From assembly GCF_025244685.1 (NCBI RefSeq), contig NZ_CP104202.1, forward strand, positions 2,079,501 to 2,143,500: 64,000 bases of DNA, given 5' to 3'. The DNA comes from Chlorobaculum sp. MV4-Y. GTDB taxonomy: Bacteria > Bacteroidota > Chlorobiia > Chlorobiales > Chlorobiaceae. Positions 1 through 9,169 of this stretch are shown here, one piece after another; within the stretch, counting starts at the first letter, position 1; the number at the start of each line of letters is the position of its first letter. The notes below the pieces were generated by a model. The model was not told the DNA's origin. It ran no database searches and worked only from the letters and a program-made list of their open reading frames with translations. A program made the position numbers and the translations under genes.

Positions 1-110
1 GCATTATTCTCTTTAGCCGGATCCCAGCCGGCGCGAGCCGTTCCAAAAAGCATTGTCACCGCCGCCAAAGCAATCAGCAGCGTCCGCATCAAATGTACTC
101 TCTTCATCAT
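1..110 (-). CDS. Exported protein, N-terminal part only (runs off the window)
   Basis: Only the first 36 or so codons are present. From ATG at 108-110 (or the next ATG at 105-107) the minus strand encodes a basic start (MMKRVHLMR), a hydrophobic core (TLLIALAAVTMLFG) and an Ala-Arg-Ala cleavage site, then GWDPAKENN. This is a clear Sec signal peptide, so the mature protein is periplasmic or outer-membrane. Too little remains to assign a family. The sequence after the cleavage site resembles the start of lipid-binding SYLF proteins, but that is a guess. Confidence 0.55.
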   Translation of the reverse strand, partial: MMKRVHLMRTLLIALAAVTMLFGTARAGWDPAKENN

Positions 111-425
111 GGCAACCGTTTTTTCGTTGGACAAATAAAATCAAACCGGCAAAAAGTTGCAACGCAACACCAGCTTGTAATGTACGATTTTCCAGCCTGA
201 AAACCCGCCCCTTCACGGCGCGCAAAAAGCCGGAGAATCAATTGGTTGGACGCTGAACAGGCGCGAATCTTTCGGGCAGGATGCTTGTCGGACTTTTTCA
301 AGGTCTGCTGTAGTCATCACGAGGAATGAGGCAACGTGGCAATCCACCTTGCTTTACGTTCGATGAAAGCGGTCTGGAGACTCCGAGATAACTATTTCCT
401 GAAGAAATATTGATCGTCCGCCGAG
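111..425. other. Intergenic stretch, nothing recognised
   Basis: About 315 bases between the exported-protein start and the macro-domain gene. The short open frames here are arginine/serine-rich or antisense-like, and none has a ribosome-binding site or recognisable similarity. It presumably holds the promoter of the leftward exported-protein gene. Confidence 0.5.
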
Positions 426-942
426 CTATCCGACGCTCAAAGCTTTGCGATAGACTTTGAGATCACGGTCTGAAAAGCAGCAAAAGATCACCTCTTCGAT
501 GCCGGTCTCATCCGCGAGCGTTTCGCGCACGGTCGCCACGGCAATGGCGGCGACCAGCTCGATTGGATAGCCGTAAATGCCGGTGCTGATGGAGGGGAAC
601 GCGATGGAGCGGCAGTGGTTTTCGATGGCGAGTTTCAGCGATGCGGTAGCACGAGGCGATCTGTTTCGCTTCGCCGTGGCTGCCGCCGTTCCAGACCGGA
701 CCGACAGTGTGGATGACAAACTTCGCGGGCAGCCGGTAGCCCTTGGTGATCTTCGCATCGCCGGTTCGGCATCCTCCGAGTTCGCGGCACGCTTCGAGCA
801 GCTCCAGCCCGGCGGCGTGGTGAATCGCTCCGTCAACGCCCCCGCCGCCCAGCAGCGACGAGTTCGCCGCATTCACGATGGCATCGACCGTCAGCGTCGT
901 AATATCAGCGTTTATGGCTCGAATCAGAACTGGCGACTGCAT
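426..942 (-). pseudogene. Macro-domain (O-acetyl-ADP-ribose deacetylase-like) gene, frameshifted
   Basis: Two overlapping minus-strand frames together make one complete macro domain. The upstream frame from 942 gives the N-terminal half, with the ADP-ribose-binding [20 protein letters not shown] and FVIHTVGP motifs, and runs to about 645. The other frame then carries SLKLAIENH and the second binding loop ([10 protein letters not shown]) to the stop at 426. The switch falls in a CGC/GCA stretch at about 641-648, where a two-base loss (CGCGCA to CGCA) would explain it. Intact relatives hydrolyse O-acetyl-ADP-ribose or remove ADP-ribose from proteins. Either the gene is inactivated or the sequence has an error; all catalytic parts are otherwise present. 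Confidence 0.8.
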
Positions 943-988
943 GGTTTTGCCGTATTCATCCTGCCAGACAACAATTCTTAATTGTCAA

Positions 989-1465
989 TTATCCATTGTC
1001 AACTGCCTCTTCCTTCACCTCTTCGAAATCGGCATCAACAACTCTCGGGATCGGCTCCGTCGAGTTTTGGGCGGCGTTTTTTTCCCATTCGAGGAATTCG
1101 TTGAGGTCTTGGTTGATCGAGGCGAGCACGGCGGTGAGTACGGCAGCATCGTCGAAGAAACCGACCAGCGGGAGAAAGTCGGCAAGCGCGTCAAACGGGT
1201 TGACGAAGTAGATGAGCGCGGCGACGGCCAGAATCACTGACTGCCAGGGCACGACCCGGTACTGGCGGTTGATATAGGCGCGAACAAGCCTGATGAGCGC
1301 CTGAAACTTGTCGGTCAGCTCGCCGAATGGCGATGAGCTGCTCGCGCTGCCAACCATGTGCAAAGCGGTGTCGATGACATTCCTGATTTTTTCAGGATCG
1401 CGCAGGGTCTGTTCGGCGACCTTGCGGGCGCGCTCGAAAATGCGGCATTCCTTTTTGCTTTTCAT
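989..1465 (-). CDS. DUF1232 (YkvA family) small membrane protein
   Basis: 158 residues. The middle has the DUF1232 hallmark, a hydrophobic segment containing YFVNPFDALADFLP followed by GFFDDAAVL (about residues 84-111). The N-terminal 50 residues are charged and probably helical, and the C-terminal 25 are acidic. DUF1232 proteins are membrane-associated and of unknown function. The gene lies 42 bases downstream of the rhomboid protease on the same strand, so the two may be cotranscribed. Start ATG gives MKSKKECRIF. Confidence 0.8.
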   Translation of the reverse strand: MKSKKECRIFERARKVAEQTLRDPEKIRNVIDTALHMVGSASSSSPFGELTDKFQALIRLVRAYINRQYRVVPWQSVILAVAALIYFVNPFDALADFLPLVGFFDDAAVLTAVLASINQDLNEFLEWEKNAAQNSTEPIPRVVDADFEEVKEEAVDNG

Positions 1466-1507
1466 GCCGGAGTGGTGCGTATCATACAGGTTTGCGCCGC
1501 CGGAGGA

Positions 1508-2335
1508 TCAGCGTTTGCCTGCCTTGAGTAATTTGCGTTTTTCCTCCGCCGTCAGGGAGTCGTAACCCCTGCTCGAAATCTTGTCGAGAATCCGGTCAAT
1601 CTCGGCTTCGGAGGTATCGTCATCCTTGCCGCCGCCTTGCCAGAGAACCGGCCCTTTCGACTTTTTGGGAAGAGAGACGTTCCGGAACATCCGCTTGATC
1701 GTCCATTCATTCCGCCGGATCACGATGTAGATATAGCCGAAGAGCATGCCGCCAAGATGGGCGAAATGGGCGATATCGCTGCCGCTGCCCATCGTCCGGT
1801 TGCCAAGGCCCGAAATGAACTCGATCAGGGCGTATCCGGCCACGAAGTACTTGGTCTTGACCGGCAGAAGGAAGTAGAGGTAGATGTAACGGTCGGGAAA
1901 CATCATGCCGAAGGCGAGCAGCACGCCGAAAATGGCTCCGGATGCGCCAATGGTCGGGTAGGGGCTGCCGTAGGTCGCCACCAGATTGATGAGCGCCGCG
2001 CCAATGCCACAGGTGAAATAGAAACTGACGAAGTTTCTGGTTCCCCAATAGTTTTCGATTTCAACTCCGAACATCCAGAGCGCGAACATATTGAAAAAGA
2101 TGTGCGCGAAGCTGCCGTGCAAAAAGAGATAGGTGATGGGCTGCCAGAGGTGAAAAGAGTACCCGGCAGAATTGTTCGAGCCTATCGGCCAGAGTGCGCC
2201 GTAGGTGGTCAGGGCGGAGCCGAACACGCTGTTCTGGAAGAGGAACACAATCACATTGGTGATGATGATCGCCTTGATGGCCGGAGGCATCACCTGGAAG
2301 CCGCCGGGCGAGTATGGCTGGTCGTATCGGGTCAT
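1508..2335 (-). CDS. Rhomboid-family intramembrane serine protease
   Basis: 275 residues with six or so transmembrane segments. The catalytic serine lies in GASGAIFGVLLAFG (about residue 131) and the partner histidine in HFAHLGGMLFGYIY (about residue 190). The expected HLxxN-like region (FLHGSFAHIFFNMFALWMFG) precedes them. Rhomboids cleave single-pass membrane proteins within the bilayer; the substrate cannot be told from sequence. The C-terminal 50 residues are a soluble basic/acidic tail. The gene lies between pgk and the DUF1232 gene, all on the minus strand. Confidence 0.9.
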   Translation of the reverse strand: MTRYDQPYSPGGFQVMPPAIKAIIITNVIVFLFQNSVFGSALTTYGALWPIGSNNSAGYSFHLWQPITYLFLHGSFAHIFFNMFALWMFGVEIENYWGTRNFVSFYFTCGIGAALINLVATYGSPYPTIGASGAIFGVLLAFGMMFPDRYIYLYFLLPVKTKYFVAGYALIEFISGLGNRTMGSGSDIAHFAHLGGMLFGYIYIVIRRNEWTIKRMFRNVSLPKKSKGPVLWQGGGKDDDTSEAEIDRILDKISSRGYDSLTAEEKRKLLKAGKR

Positions 2336-2464
2336 TCAGCAGAGTTTGCAATGAGGGCGCTTCTGGAAAACATGCTGACCGGTGTCGAGCCGTTTTTCAG
2401 AAGCGCCCATGATTGTTCATACGGTTCGGAAATCGCTTCCGTGACGATCAATGCACGTCAGGGC

Positions 2465-3658
2465 CTAATCGTTCAGGGCTGCGATGCCCGGAAGCTCCTT
2501 GCCTTCGAGGAATTCAAGGCTCGCGCCGCCGCCGGTCGAGACGTGCGTCACCTTGTCGGAGAGGCCCGCCTTGGCGATGGCTGCTGCCGAATCTCCGCCA
2601 CCGATGATGGTAATCGCGCCATCGGCGGTTGCCTCGGCAAGCGCCTGGGCGACAGCGAAGGTGCCCCTGGCAAACTGGTCGATTTCAAACACACCCATCG
2701 GTCCGTTCCAGAGCACGGTCTTCGCGGCAAGAATTTCCTTGCTGTAGGTCTCGATGGTTGCCGGGCCGATGTCGAGGCCAATCATGCCTGCGGAAATGGC
2801 GTTGACCGGCTCGACACGAGAAGGCGCGTCGGCGGAAATCTCTCCGGCCACGACCACGTCTTCCGGAAGAAGCAGGCGAACGCCTTTCTCTTTGGCTTTT
2901 TCGAGCAGTGCCGTAGCAAGTTCGAGCTTGTTCTCCTCGACAAGCGAGTTGCCGACGTCGAGGCCCTGAGCCTTGAAGAAGGTGAAGACCATCGCGCCGC
3001 CGACAAGAACGGTATCGACTTTCTCGAAGAGGCTTTCGAGCACGTCGATCTTGCCTGAAATCTTGGCGCCGCCAAGAATGGCCACGAACGGACGCTGTGC
3101 ATCGTTGAGCGCCGTGCCGAGGTAGCGCAGCTCTTTTTCGATGAGGTAACCCGCCACCGCAGTCTGCACGTAGTGGGTGATGCCCTCGGTCGAGGCGTGA
3201 GCGCGATGGGCCGTGCCGAATGCGTCGTTCACGTAAATTTCGCCCAGCGAAGCGAGCTCCCTGGCGAAGTCCGGATCGTTAGCCTCCTCTTCGGCATGGA
3301 AGCGGAGGTTTTCGAGCATGAGCACTTCGCCGTCCTGCAGGGCAAGCACCTGCTGCATCACCTCAGTGCCGATGCAGTCGCCAGCCATCGTCACGGGGCA
3401 GTCAAGCAGCTCGGAGAGGCGCTTTGCCGCTGGCGAAAGGGAGAATGCAGGATTGACCTTGCCTTTCGGTCTTCCAAGGTGCGACATCAGAATCAGCCTG
3501 CCGCCATTGTCGATGACTTTGCGGATTGAAGGCAGCGCCTCCACGATCCTTTTCTCGTCGGTGATGTTTCTGTCCTGGTCGAGCGGCACGTTGAAATCGA
3601 CTCGCATCAAGACGCGTTTTCCCTGTAACGATATGTCAGACAATGTCTTTTTCTGCAT
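2465..3658 (-). CDS. pgk: Phosphoglycerate kinase
   Basis: 397 residues, the normal length. The N-terminal domain has [13 protein letters not shown] and the substrate-binding HLGRPKG. The hinge/nucleotide domain has [20 protein letters not shown] and the glycine-rich [10 protein letters not shown]. It interconverts 1,3-bisphosphoglycerate and 3-phosphoglycerate with ATP. In a reductive-TCA autotroph it mainly serves gluconeogenesis, in line with PEP carboxykinase farther along this window. ATG start [10 protein letters not shown]. Confidence 0.97.
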   Translation of the reverse strand: MQKKTLSDISLQGKRVLMRVDFNVPLDQDRNITDEKRIVEALPSIRKVIDNGGRLILMSHLGRPKGKVNPAFSLSPAAKRLSELLDCPVTMAGDCIGTEVMQQVLALQDGEVLMLENLRFHAEEEANDPDFARELASLGEIYVNDAFGTAHRAHASTEGITHYVQTAVAGYLIEKELRYLGTALNDAQRPFVAILGGAKISGKIDVLESLFEKVDTVLVGGAMVFTFFKAQGLDVGNSLVEENKLELATALLEKAKEKGVRLLLPEDVVVAGEISADAPSRVEPVNAISAGMIGLDIGPATIETYSKEILAAKTVLWNGPMGVFEIDQFARGTFAVAQALAEATADGAITIIGGGDSAAAIAKAGLSDKVTHVSTGGGASLEFLEGKELPGIAALND

Positions 3659-3748
3659 TTCCCTGTAAGTTGGTTGACGAAATTAAAAGTGTTTGCCTGT
3701 GTGAATATACATAATATCCAACATCTGCGGCATACCCGGAGCGATTCG

Positions 3749-4798
3749 TCACGGCGTGCTGCCACTGGCGTTCTTTTGCTGCTCTTTTCTGGCGGCACGG
3801 TAGCGCTGGACGTTCCGGGCATGTTCGGCAAGCGTCGTGGCGAAAGTGTGGCCCCCTTGGCCAGTTGCGACGAAGTACAGGTAACCGGTCTGCGCCGGAT
3901 TCAGCACCGCGCGAATCGACGCCGCTCCGGGATTGCAGATTGGCCCCGGCGGCAGTCCTGCGTTCCGGTAGGTGTTGTACGGCGAGTCGATAGCGAGATC
4001 CTTGTAGTAGAGTGGCCGACTCTCGCCCGGAATGGCGTATTGCACCGTGGGATCGGCCTGCAAGCGCATGTTTTTTTTCAGGCGGTTCAGATAGACGCTG
4101 GCGATGACCGGTTTTTCCTCATCAAGTGGCGTCTCGGCTTCGACAATCGATGCCAGTGTGAGCAGACGGGTTTCGTCGAGACCCGCCCTTTTTGCCTCCT
4201 GCTTCAGGCTGTCGGTGTAGAATGCCCGGAAGCGGCCCGTGAGAAAAGCGATCACCTCTTTGGGTGTGCTGGCCCAGGCGAAGTTGTACGTGCCGGGAAA
4301 AAGATAACCCTCGGTGCTCTCGCCTTTGATGCCCAGCGAGGCGAGCAGGCGCGGATCGCGTGAGGCGGCAATGAATGCGGTCGAGTCGATATCGAGGTTG
4401 GCGGCAATGATCCGTGCAATTCTGCTCTGTTCGACGCCATTCGGTATCATGAGCCGCACTTCGTCCTGCGGGCGTGAATGGAGATACCAGAGCAGACCAA
4501 TGGTAGAGTGGCTCCCGGAGATGGAGTATCTGCCCGGCTTGATCTTGTGCAGCGGCGGGATCAGCGTTCCGGCGGCCAGCAGTGGCCAGCGGAAGCGAAC
4601 CACCCCGGCTTCGTGCAGCTTTTCGACAATGCGGCGGAATCCTTCCCCCCGGTGGACAGCGATTTTGGCTGGCGCCTTCTGCGGCGACATAGAGTTGATG
4701 CCGGGGACAAACAAAAGCGTCACGACTACAGCCACAATGGCCAGCGAGATAACCCTCAGCGCCGTTGAACGAAGGGGGGATTTTCTGGGAGGCATCAA
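3749..4798 (-). CDS. mltG: Endolytic murein transglycosylase MltG (YceG-like)
   Basis: 349 residues. After a basic N-terminus there is one membrane anchor (about residues 12-32), then a LysM-like subdomain and the YceG fold. The catalytic region holds LLTLASIVEAETP, with the conserved glutamate, then NRLKKNMRLQADPTVQYA and the PYNTYRNAGLPPGPICNPG signature. MltG cuts nascent peptidoglycan strands inside the chain and sets their length. The gene starts 10 bases after the chorismate mutase stop, so the two are probably cotranscribed. Confidence 0.93.
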   Translation of the reverse strand: MMPPRKSPLRSTALRVISLAIVAVVVTLLFVPGINSMSPQKAPAKIAVHRGEGFRRIVEKLHEAGVVRFRWPLLAAGTLIPPLHKIKPGRYSISGSHSTIGLLWYLHSRPQDEVRLMIPNGVEQSRIARIIAANLDIDSTAFIAASRDPRLLASLGIKGESTEGYLFPGTYNFAWASTPKEVIAFLTGRFRAFYTDSLKQEAKRAGLDETRLLTLASIVEAETPLDEEKPVIASVYLNRLKKNMRLQADPTVQYAIPGESRPLYYKDLAIDSPYNTYRNAGLPPGPICNPGAASIRAVLNPAQTGYLYFVATGQGGHTFATTLAEHARNVQRYRAARKEQQKNASGSTP

Positions 4799-4808
4799 GG
4801 TTTATGAC

Positions 4809-5135
4809 TTATTGGGAGGAATGGTTCTGCTGACCATCCTTGCACTCCTGCTGGAAGAGGCGCGATTCATTGAGAATGGAGTGGTAGATTCTTTCGAGCG
4901 CCTGGCTCATCGCGGGTGAATCGGTATGAGTAAGGACGTTGATGAGCACCTCTTTCTCACGCTCCGGCTGAAGCACGGTCTCTCCCATCCTCGATTTTAC
5001 GGAGCTGATATTTCCGGCGAACTGCAAACGCTGGCACAGGAGGGCAGCTACCTGCCGGTCGATCTCGTCGATTTTGCCTCTCCATTCTTCAAGCTCCCGC
5101 CAGTGATCATTGTTCATTGCACGGCTTTCGGACAT
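4809..5135 (-). CDS. Chorismate mutase, AroQ type
   Basis: 108 residues, all helical in character. The AroQ pattern is visible: an N-terminal helix with WRGKIDEIDRQVAALLCQRLQFAGNI, the key Arg/Lys in SSVKSRMG, then QPEREKEVL and a C-terminal helix ending in ESRLFQQE. It converts chorismate to prephenate for phenylalanine and tyrosine synthesis. No dehydratase or dehydrogenase domain is fused. It is followed closely by mltG, an association with no obvious metabolic logic. The first 15 residues before WRGKID are unusually polar. Confidence 0.85.
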   Translation of the reverse strand: MSESRAMNNDHWRELEEWRGKIDEIDRQVAALLCQRLQFAGNISSVKSRMGETVLQPEREKEVLINVLTHTDSPAMSQALERIYHSILNESRLFQQECKDGQQNHSSQ

Positions 5136-5224
5136 GATACGGTCGTCGGTTAAAGGGGGTCGGTTAAACGATTAACCCCGTAGTATAACAAATTGTCTCA
5201 AGAAACAGAGGCAGATTATCGCCT

Positions 5225-5749
5225 TCACCGCTTTCCGGCGAAGAGCCGGAGCCAGTAATCGACCTCCTTGTCGGAGAGCGGCCCCGAAGCGCTTTTGTTC
5301 ATCCCAGCGCCGTGCCGTTGCCCTTTTTGGCGCCCGTTTTCATCGATAGCGATGCCCATTGCTCCCAGTTCATCGATAAAGGTTTCCGAGTCGATGCACC
5401 TGGCGCCATACGCCGTCGAATACCGCTGAATCTCCCGGTCGGAGCTGACGACGAGCGTCATGGTGGCGCGCACGCCCAGCGAACGGACATGATCAATAAT
5501 CCACCGGTCAGCCGATGTGACGGTGCCGCTGAAGGTAACGTCGACGGCTCCGGTCAAGGTCAATGGTTTCGGCCCACTGCCGCCATCATAAACCAGAATG
5601 ACATGCCGCCGGGCTTTCTGCCGGTACCGGGCAAGCATCGCTTCGAGCCGTTCCCGCAGATCAGCCATCGACGCTCCAGCCCCGGCTTTTCCGAGCTTGT
5701 GAATCAGATTGTATCCGTCAACGACGGTCTCCCGGTAACTCGATGACAT
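5225..5749 (-). CDS. NYN-domain (YacP-like) putative RNA-binding/nuclease protein
   Basis: 174 residues. The start TVVDGYNLIHKLG, the internal HVILVYDGGSG and the later TLVVSSDREIQRYSTAYGAR and DSETFIDEL match the NYN/YacP PIN-like fold, with conserved acidic residues expected to bind a metal. Family members are proposed or shown ribonucleases acting in rRNA or mRNA processing. The C-terminal tail is short and basic. It is the first gene of the leftward run that continues through the chorismate mutase and mltG. Confidence 0.8.
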   Translation of the reverse strand: MSSSYRETVVDGYNLIHKLGKAGAGASMADLRERLEAMLARYRQKARRHVILVYDGGSGPKPLTLTGAVDVTFSGTVTSADRWIIDHVRSLGVRATMTLVVSSDREIQRYSTAYGARCIDSETFIDELGAMGIAIDENGRQKGQRHGAGMNKSASGPLSDKEVDYWLRLFAGKR

Positions 5750-6367
5750 GATTCTTTCGATGTTTTTTGCTCTCCGAAAGCAGAAAATATCGCCTCCTGC
5801 TGACAGGCAGGATACGTCGAAAAAAGCAATCAGCCCGCGAACTCAAGGGAAAAACGCCATAAAACGGCTTACACAACATGTTCTGTCGGATTAAAAAGAA
5901 AACACTGCATGATCGATGCAAACACAAGCTCGTCACGTTGTTTGAGGCCGGGCCGAAAACGATTCTCCATGCTGTTGAGCATTCACTCTTCAGGCAAGAG
6001 GACAACATCTCCAGCGACTGTTTCCAGGCATCAGAGGTTACACCATTGATCCTTGTGAGGCATTCCGCTCCGTTTGGATGCTCGACTCGATCCGGAGATC
6101 GACCATCCTATCAAGCTCCCGAGCAAAGATGGAAAAAGACGGGATATCGCTCTCACTCACAGCCGTAATCCTTGACCTGCCAGTAGGGCGAAGAGGTGAT
6201 GAAGGATCGGTCCAGTAACAGATTCATCTGGCGGCTGTCGCCGTGACTGATGGGGTGCGTCATCGGCAATGGCTGATTTTCTCTTGCTCGTCAGGCGCTG
6301 TCTCCCGAAAGTAAAAGAAAATGGAGTGATTGGCGTATAAACATCCGGGCGTTCGGACGAAGCGGCA
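5750..6367. other. Gene-poor stretch
   Basis: About 620 bases with no gene I can support. Open frames exist on both strands (for example plus 5878-6168), but their third-position base use is unlike the strongly G/C-ending codons of the real genes here and none is recognisable. It probably includes the promoter for the leftward NYN-domain gene and may contain decayed sequence. Confidence 0.45.
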
Positions 6368-6577
6368 TCACTCGCCCTTGAAGCTACCGGAAACGTCAGG
6401 CTCGAGATAATCGACCGAATCAAGCCTGCTGACGGTTCCGCCGGGATCGACTTCGTCGGAGCGCGAGAAGAGACCGGGGCGTTCCGGCACGCCGCTTTCG
6501 CTCTTGCCATCCTGCTTTTTACGTGAAGCCTTGAGATGGCACCGGTAAAAAAACGGAGAATCCTCTGCTCCTTTCAT
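6368..6577 (-). CDS. Possible small hypothetical protein (69 aa)
   Basis: A 69-codon minus-strand frame. From about codon 20 onward nearly every third base is G or C, as in true genes of this window, and the product is polar and acidic (GVPERPGLFSRSDEVDPGG, then a tail ending SGSFKGE), so it would be mostly disordered. The N-terminal 15 codons lack this bias and no ribosome-binding site precedes the ATG, so the start is doubtful. No family recognised. Confidence 0.4.
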   Translation of the reverse strand: MKGAEDSPFFYRCHLKASRKKQDGKSESGVPERPGLFSRSDEVDPGGTVSRLDSVDYLEPDVSGSFKGE

Positions 6578-6866
6578 AACGCTAACGTTTTTTGAACAAG
6601 GCTAAAAACTTATAGTCCCGAAAACCATCAATATCCCGCGGACCTCTGCTCCATCCGCATTGCGCACGAACCGGACACAATGCCTCCCGGCGGGATCGTT
6701 CCTGACGTCTCGATGCATCTGAAAACTGGCCACGCACTCCATTTCTCAGGAAAAAATCGGTCATGGGGAATTTTTTCTTATTCAGAGCCTTATTTTCAGG
6801 TATGGTGTCCTTCGATGTACTTCAAGGTCAATCCATTGCTTCACATAACCAACCACATACACCGCC

Positions 6867-7079
6867 ATGAGCGCTCACATCTATAAGAAACTCGAAATCG
6901 TCGGTTCCTCGGCCACCAGCATCGAAGAAGCGGTGAACAACGCCGTTGTCAAAGCCGCTGAAACCATCAGGAACATCCGCTGGGTCGAGCTGGTCGAAAC
7001 CCGCTGCCACGTCGAGAACCAGAAAATTGCCTACTGGCAGGTCACCTGCAAGATAGGTTTCACCCTCGACGAAAACTGA
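6867..7079 (+). CDS. Dodecin, flavin-binding storage protein
   Basis: 70 residues, the full family length. It shows the dodecin pattern: KKLEIVGSSATSIEEAVNNAV helix, IRNIRWVELVETR strand with the flavin-stacking tryptophan (about residue 39), then a two-strand C-terminus with YWQVTCKIGF. Dodecins form hollow 12-mers that bind flavins and buffer free riboflavin or FAD against photodamage, a plausible role in a phototroph. It stands alone, with a hairpin terminator about 30 bases after the stop. Confidence 0.92.
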   Translation: MSAHIYKKLEIVGSSATSIEEAVNNAVVKAAETIRNIRWVELVETRCHVENQKIAYWQVTCKIGFTLDEN

Positions 7080-7112
7080 TCCACGCAAGGGAATTACACT
7101 ACATGTAAAGAG

Positions 7113-7146
7113 AGACTGCCCGGGCGTCATTGCCAAGGCAGTCTTT
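7113..7146 (+). terminator. Hairpin terminator after the dodecin gene
   Basis: An 8-bp stem (AGACTGCC at 7113-7120 with GGCAGTCT at 7137-7144) closes a 16-base loop and is followed by a short T-rich run. It begins 33 bases past the dodecin stop. Confidence 0.6.
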
Positions 7147-7235
7147 CTGCGTTTATGCCATCGTCACACAACGATTAACATTCTTTACGGAGCGGGAGAC
7201 TCCACCTTCGTTCTATTTTACCGATCAATACCTCC

Positions 7236-8627
7236 TCACAACATGTGCGTCAAGCCCAGAGCCCAGTTGGTCTGGCTGTGCGAAATCACCGTCTGGTCGC
7301 CATTGGTGGCTTTGACCTCGGGAGCCCAGCTGAACGCGGCAGAAACGCTGGTGGCGTCGTTCACGCGATAGCCGAAACCACAGGTGTAGTGATTGGTCGT
7401 AATAGCCGGGAAGAGCGGATTGAGATACTCGTCCGGCACCGGATTGGTCGAAAAGCTGGCACCAGCCCGCAGCGCGAGTTTATCGGTGGCCTTGTACTGC
7501 ACGCCGACCGACCAGATCGTCTGATCCTTCCACTCCTGCGTCATCTTCACGTTGAGATTCTGTCCGGCGAATCCAGGGTTCGAGTCGTCGGCGATGAAGG
7601 TCATCTCGAATTTGTCCATGACCGTTGACCAGTCGATGAGTTTCACATCGCCGGCAATCATCCATTTATCAGAAGGATTGAGCGCGATACCAGCAGCAAA
7701 GGTTGCCGGCCACTCGAAGTTGCGCACCTTGATTTTGCCGGTAAGCGATTGAGTTATCAGACCGCCAGCAATATCTCCGGCAAACGAAACCGTCGCCTTG
7801 TCGGTCTCCAGATCAGAGAGGCGCGTCTGGGTGTGATAGCTCGCGCCGATGGTGACCACTTTGCTGAACTGATGCGTAAAACCGAATTTCAAGCCGGTAC
7901 CAAACCCCTTGGCTTGACCTATCCAGGGAGAGTTATTCGAAAAATCGAACCGGGCGTAATTGACATCGGAAAACCCGCCAAGTGCGCTAAGCAGCGAACC
8001 GCTGACGGAACCGCCATTGCCTGCCATCATACCTGCCAGGTGCTGGCCGTCCATGTCCATCTGCAAGTCCATGCTGGCGATCACCACGTCGAACGATGCG
8101 CCAACAGTCGTCTTGCCGGTCAGATGGTAGACCACCGGAAACATGATGCGCCCCACTCCGACCTCGCTCCGGATGTCCTTGCCGCTCATGGGAACCAAGT
8201 CGCCATTCATTGATCTGCCCATTCCGAACAGAGGAGAGTCATCTCCATAGTCAGTACCCATGCCGCCTTGGGCAAGCATCGCGACACCATAACTGAGCCT
8301 GCCGTCCCGGCGCATGTAGGACATCGAGGGCATGAAGAAAGAGGTCGCATCCGACCTGTCGGTAACGCCGTTGTTGTCCAGCTTGATGTGCGGATGCAAT
8401 CCTCTCAAGCCAAAACTGACGTTTGATGTCCCCTCCTGCATAAATCCGAGAGTGGCCGGATTATTCATAACCGCTGAATTACCTATGTCATAGGCTGAAC
8501 CGGCGCCCCCCATCGCCATCGATTTCGGGCCGTACCCTTCGAGGTTCATGCCATTGGTCGCAAAAGCGGACGAGGCTCCGAGAAGCACAAGAAAAGCCAA
8601 AGCCGAACATGCAGTTTTTCGAATCAT
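7236..8627 (-). CDS. FadL/OmpP1/TodX-family outer-membrane transporter
   Basis: 463 residues. A signal peptide ending ASSAFA is followed directly by the diagnostic FadL N-terminal hatch motif TNGMNLEGYGPKSMAMGGAG and by SAVMNNPATLGF. The rest is alternating beta-barrel sequence ending in a C-terminal membrane strand (NWALGLTHML). Family members carry hydrophobic compounds across the outer membrane; the substrate here is unknown. The gene is monocistronic, with about 500 non-coding bases upstream. Confidence 0.9.
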   Translation of the reverse strand: MIRKTACSALAFLVLLGASSAFATNGMNLEGYGPKSMAMGGAGSAYDIGNSAVMNNPATLGFMQEGTSNVSFGLRGLHPHIKLDNNGVTDRSDATSFFMPSMSYMRRDGRLSYGVAMLAQGGMGTDYGDDSPLFGMGRSMNGDLVPMSGKDIRSEVGVGRIMFPVVYHLTGKTTVGASFDVVIASMDLQMDMDGQHLAGMMAGNGGSVSGSLLSALGGFSDVNYARFDFSNNSPWIGQAKGFGTGLKFGFTHQFSKVVTIGASYHTQTRLSDLETDKATVSFAGDIAGGLITQSLTGKIKVRNFEWPATFAAGIALNPSDKWMIAGDVKLIDWSTVMDKFEMTFIADDSNPGFAGQNLNVKMTQEWKDQTIWSVGVQYKATDKLALRAGASFSTNPVPDEYLNPLFPAITTNHYTCGFGYRVNDATSVSAAFSWAPEVKATNGDQTVISHSQTNWALGLTHML

Positions 8628-9116
8628 AATGTCTGAGCTGAAGTTAGAAGCTTACGGCCAACTCAATCCACACAACATCTGGCAACCCGAAGGAGGCGGG
8701 CAAGCGCCGAATGATCATGGCAGATTGAGGAATAGCCGGGTTGATTATATCCGGAGCGCTGCTCGCTCCGGGACACCTGTTTGGCCCATTGCGATTCAGC
8801 GAACCGGAATGCGCTCGATTCTATTGCCGCGACTCGCGCGTAAGCAACCGAGTCTGTGGACGGATGAAAAACTGCATAACCGGATTTGCGCCGGAAAAAA
8901 TGAAAAGCGAAACAACCTGATCAGCGAAGCGAAGCTGGTCGGAGAGCCAGCATCTCCCGTTTTCCTGCTCGCCCAAATATTGCCTGAGGGGAAAAATACA
9001 GGGGTAAATGAAAACGGAAACGAGAAAAACCCAGCCAAATCAATATATAACCAAATCAATATATGATAACATTACCAAAAAGCAATACCTAAAAAATCAG
9101 GGCGCAATCCAATAAA
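8628..9116. other. Intergenic stretch with a short direct repeat
   Basis: About 490 bases upstream of the FadL-type gene and downstream of pckG. A plus-strand frame crosses much of it, but its codon third positions are near random and no family is recognised. The last 120 bases are A/T-rich and contain two copies of CCAAATCAATATAT at 9035-9048 and 9051-9064. Confidence 0.5.
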
Positions 9117-9142
9117 AAAAGCGGGCATCGCTGCCCGCTTTT
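9117..9142. terminator. Bidirectional hairpin terminator after pckG
   Basis: The stem GCGGGCA (9121-9127) pairs with TGCCCGC (9132-9138) around a four-base loop. It is flanked by A-runs on the left and T-runs on the right, so it works in either direction. It lies about 30 bases past the pckG stop. Confidence 0.88.
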
Positions 9143-9169
9143 GGAGTGTCAGTGAAACTGCGCCGATTC

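Noticed and set aside
5878-6168. Plus-strand open frame of 96 codons
   Set aside because: Third-base composition is near random, no ribosome-binding site, and the product is not recognisable.
6157-6510. Minus-strand frame rich in Ser, Arg and Ala
   Set aside because: It overlaps the better-supported small ORF in another frame, and its composition is typical of a wrong frame in G/C-rich DNA.
8629-9066. Plus-strand open frame upstream of the FadL-type gene
   Set aside because: Codon third positions are near random and the last part is low-complexity A/T-rich; most likely a chance frame.
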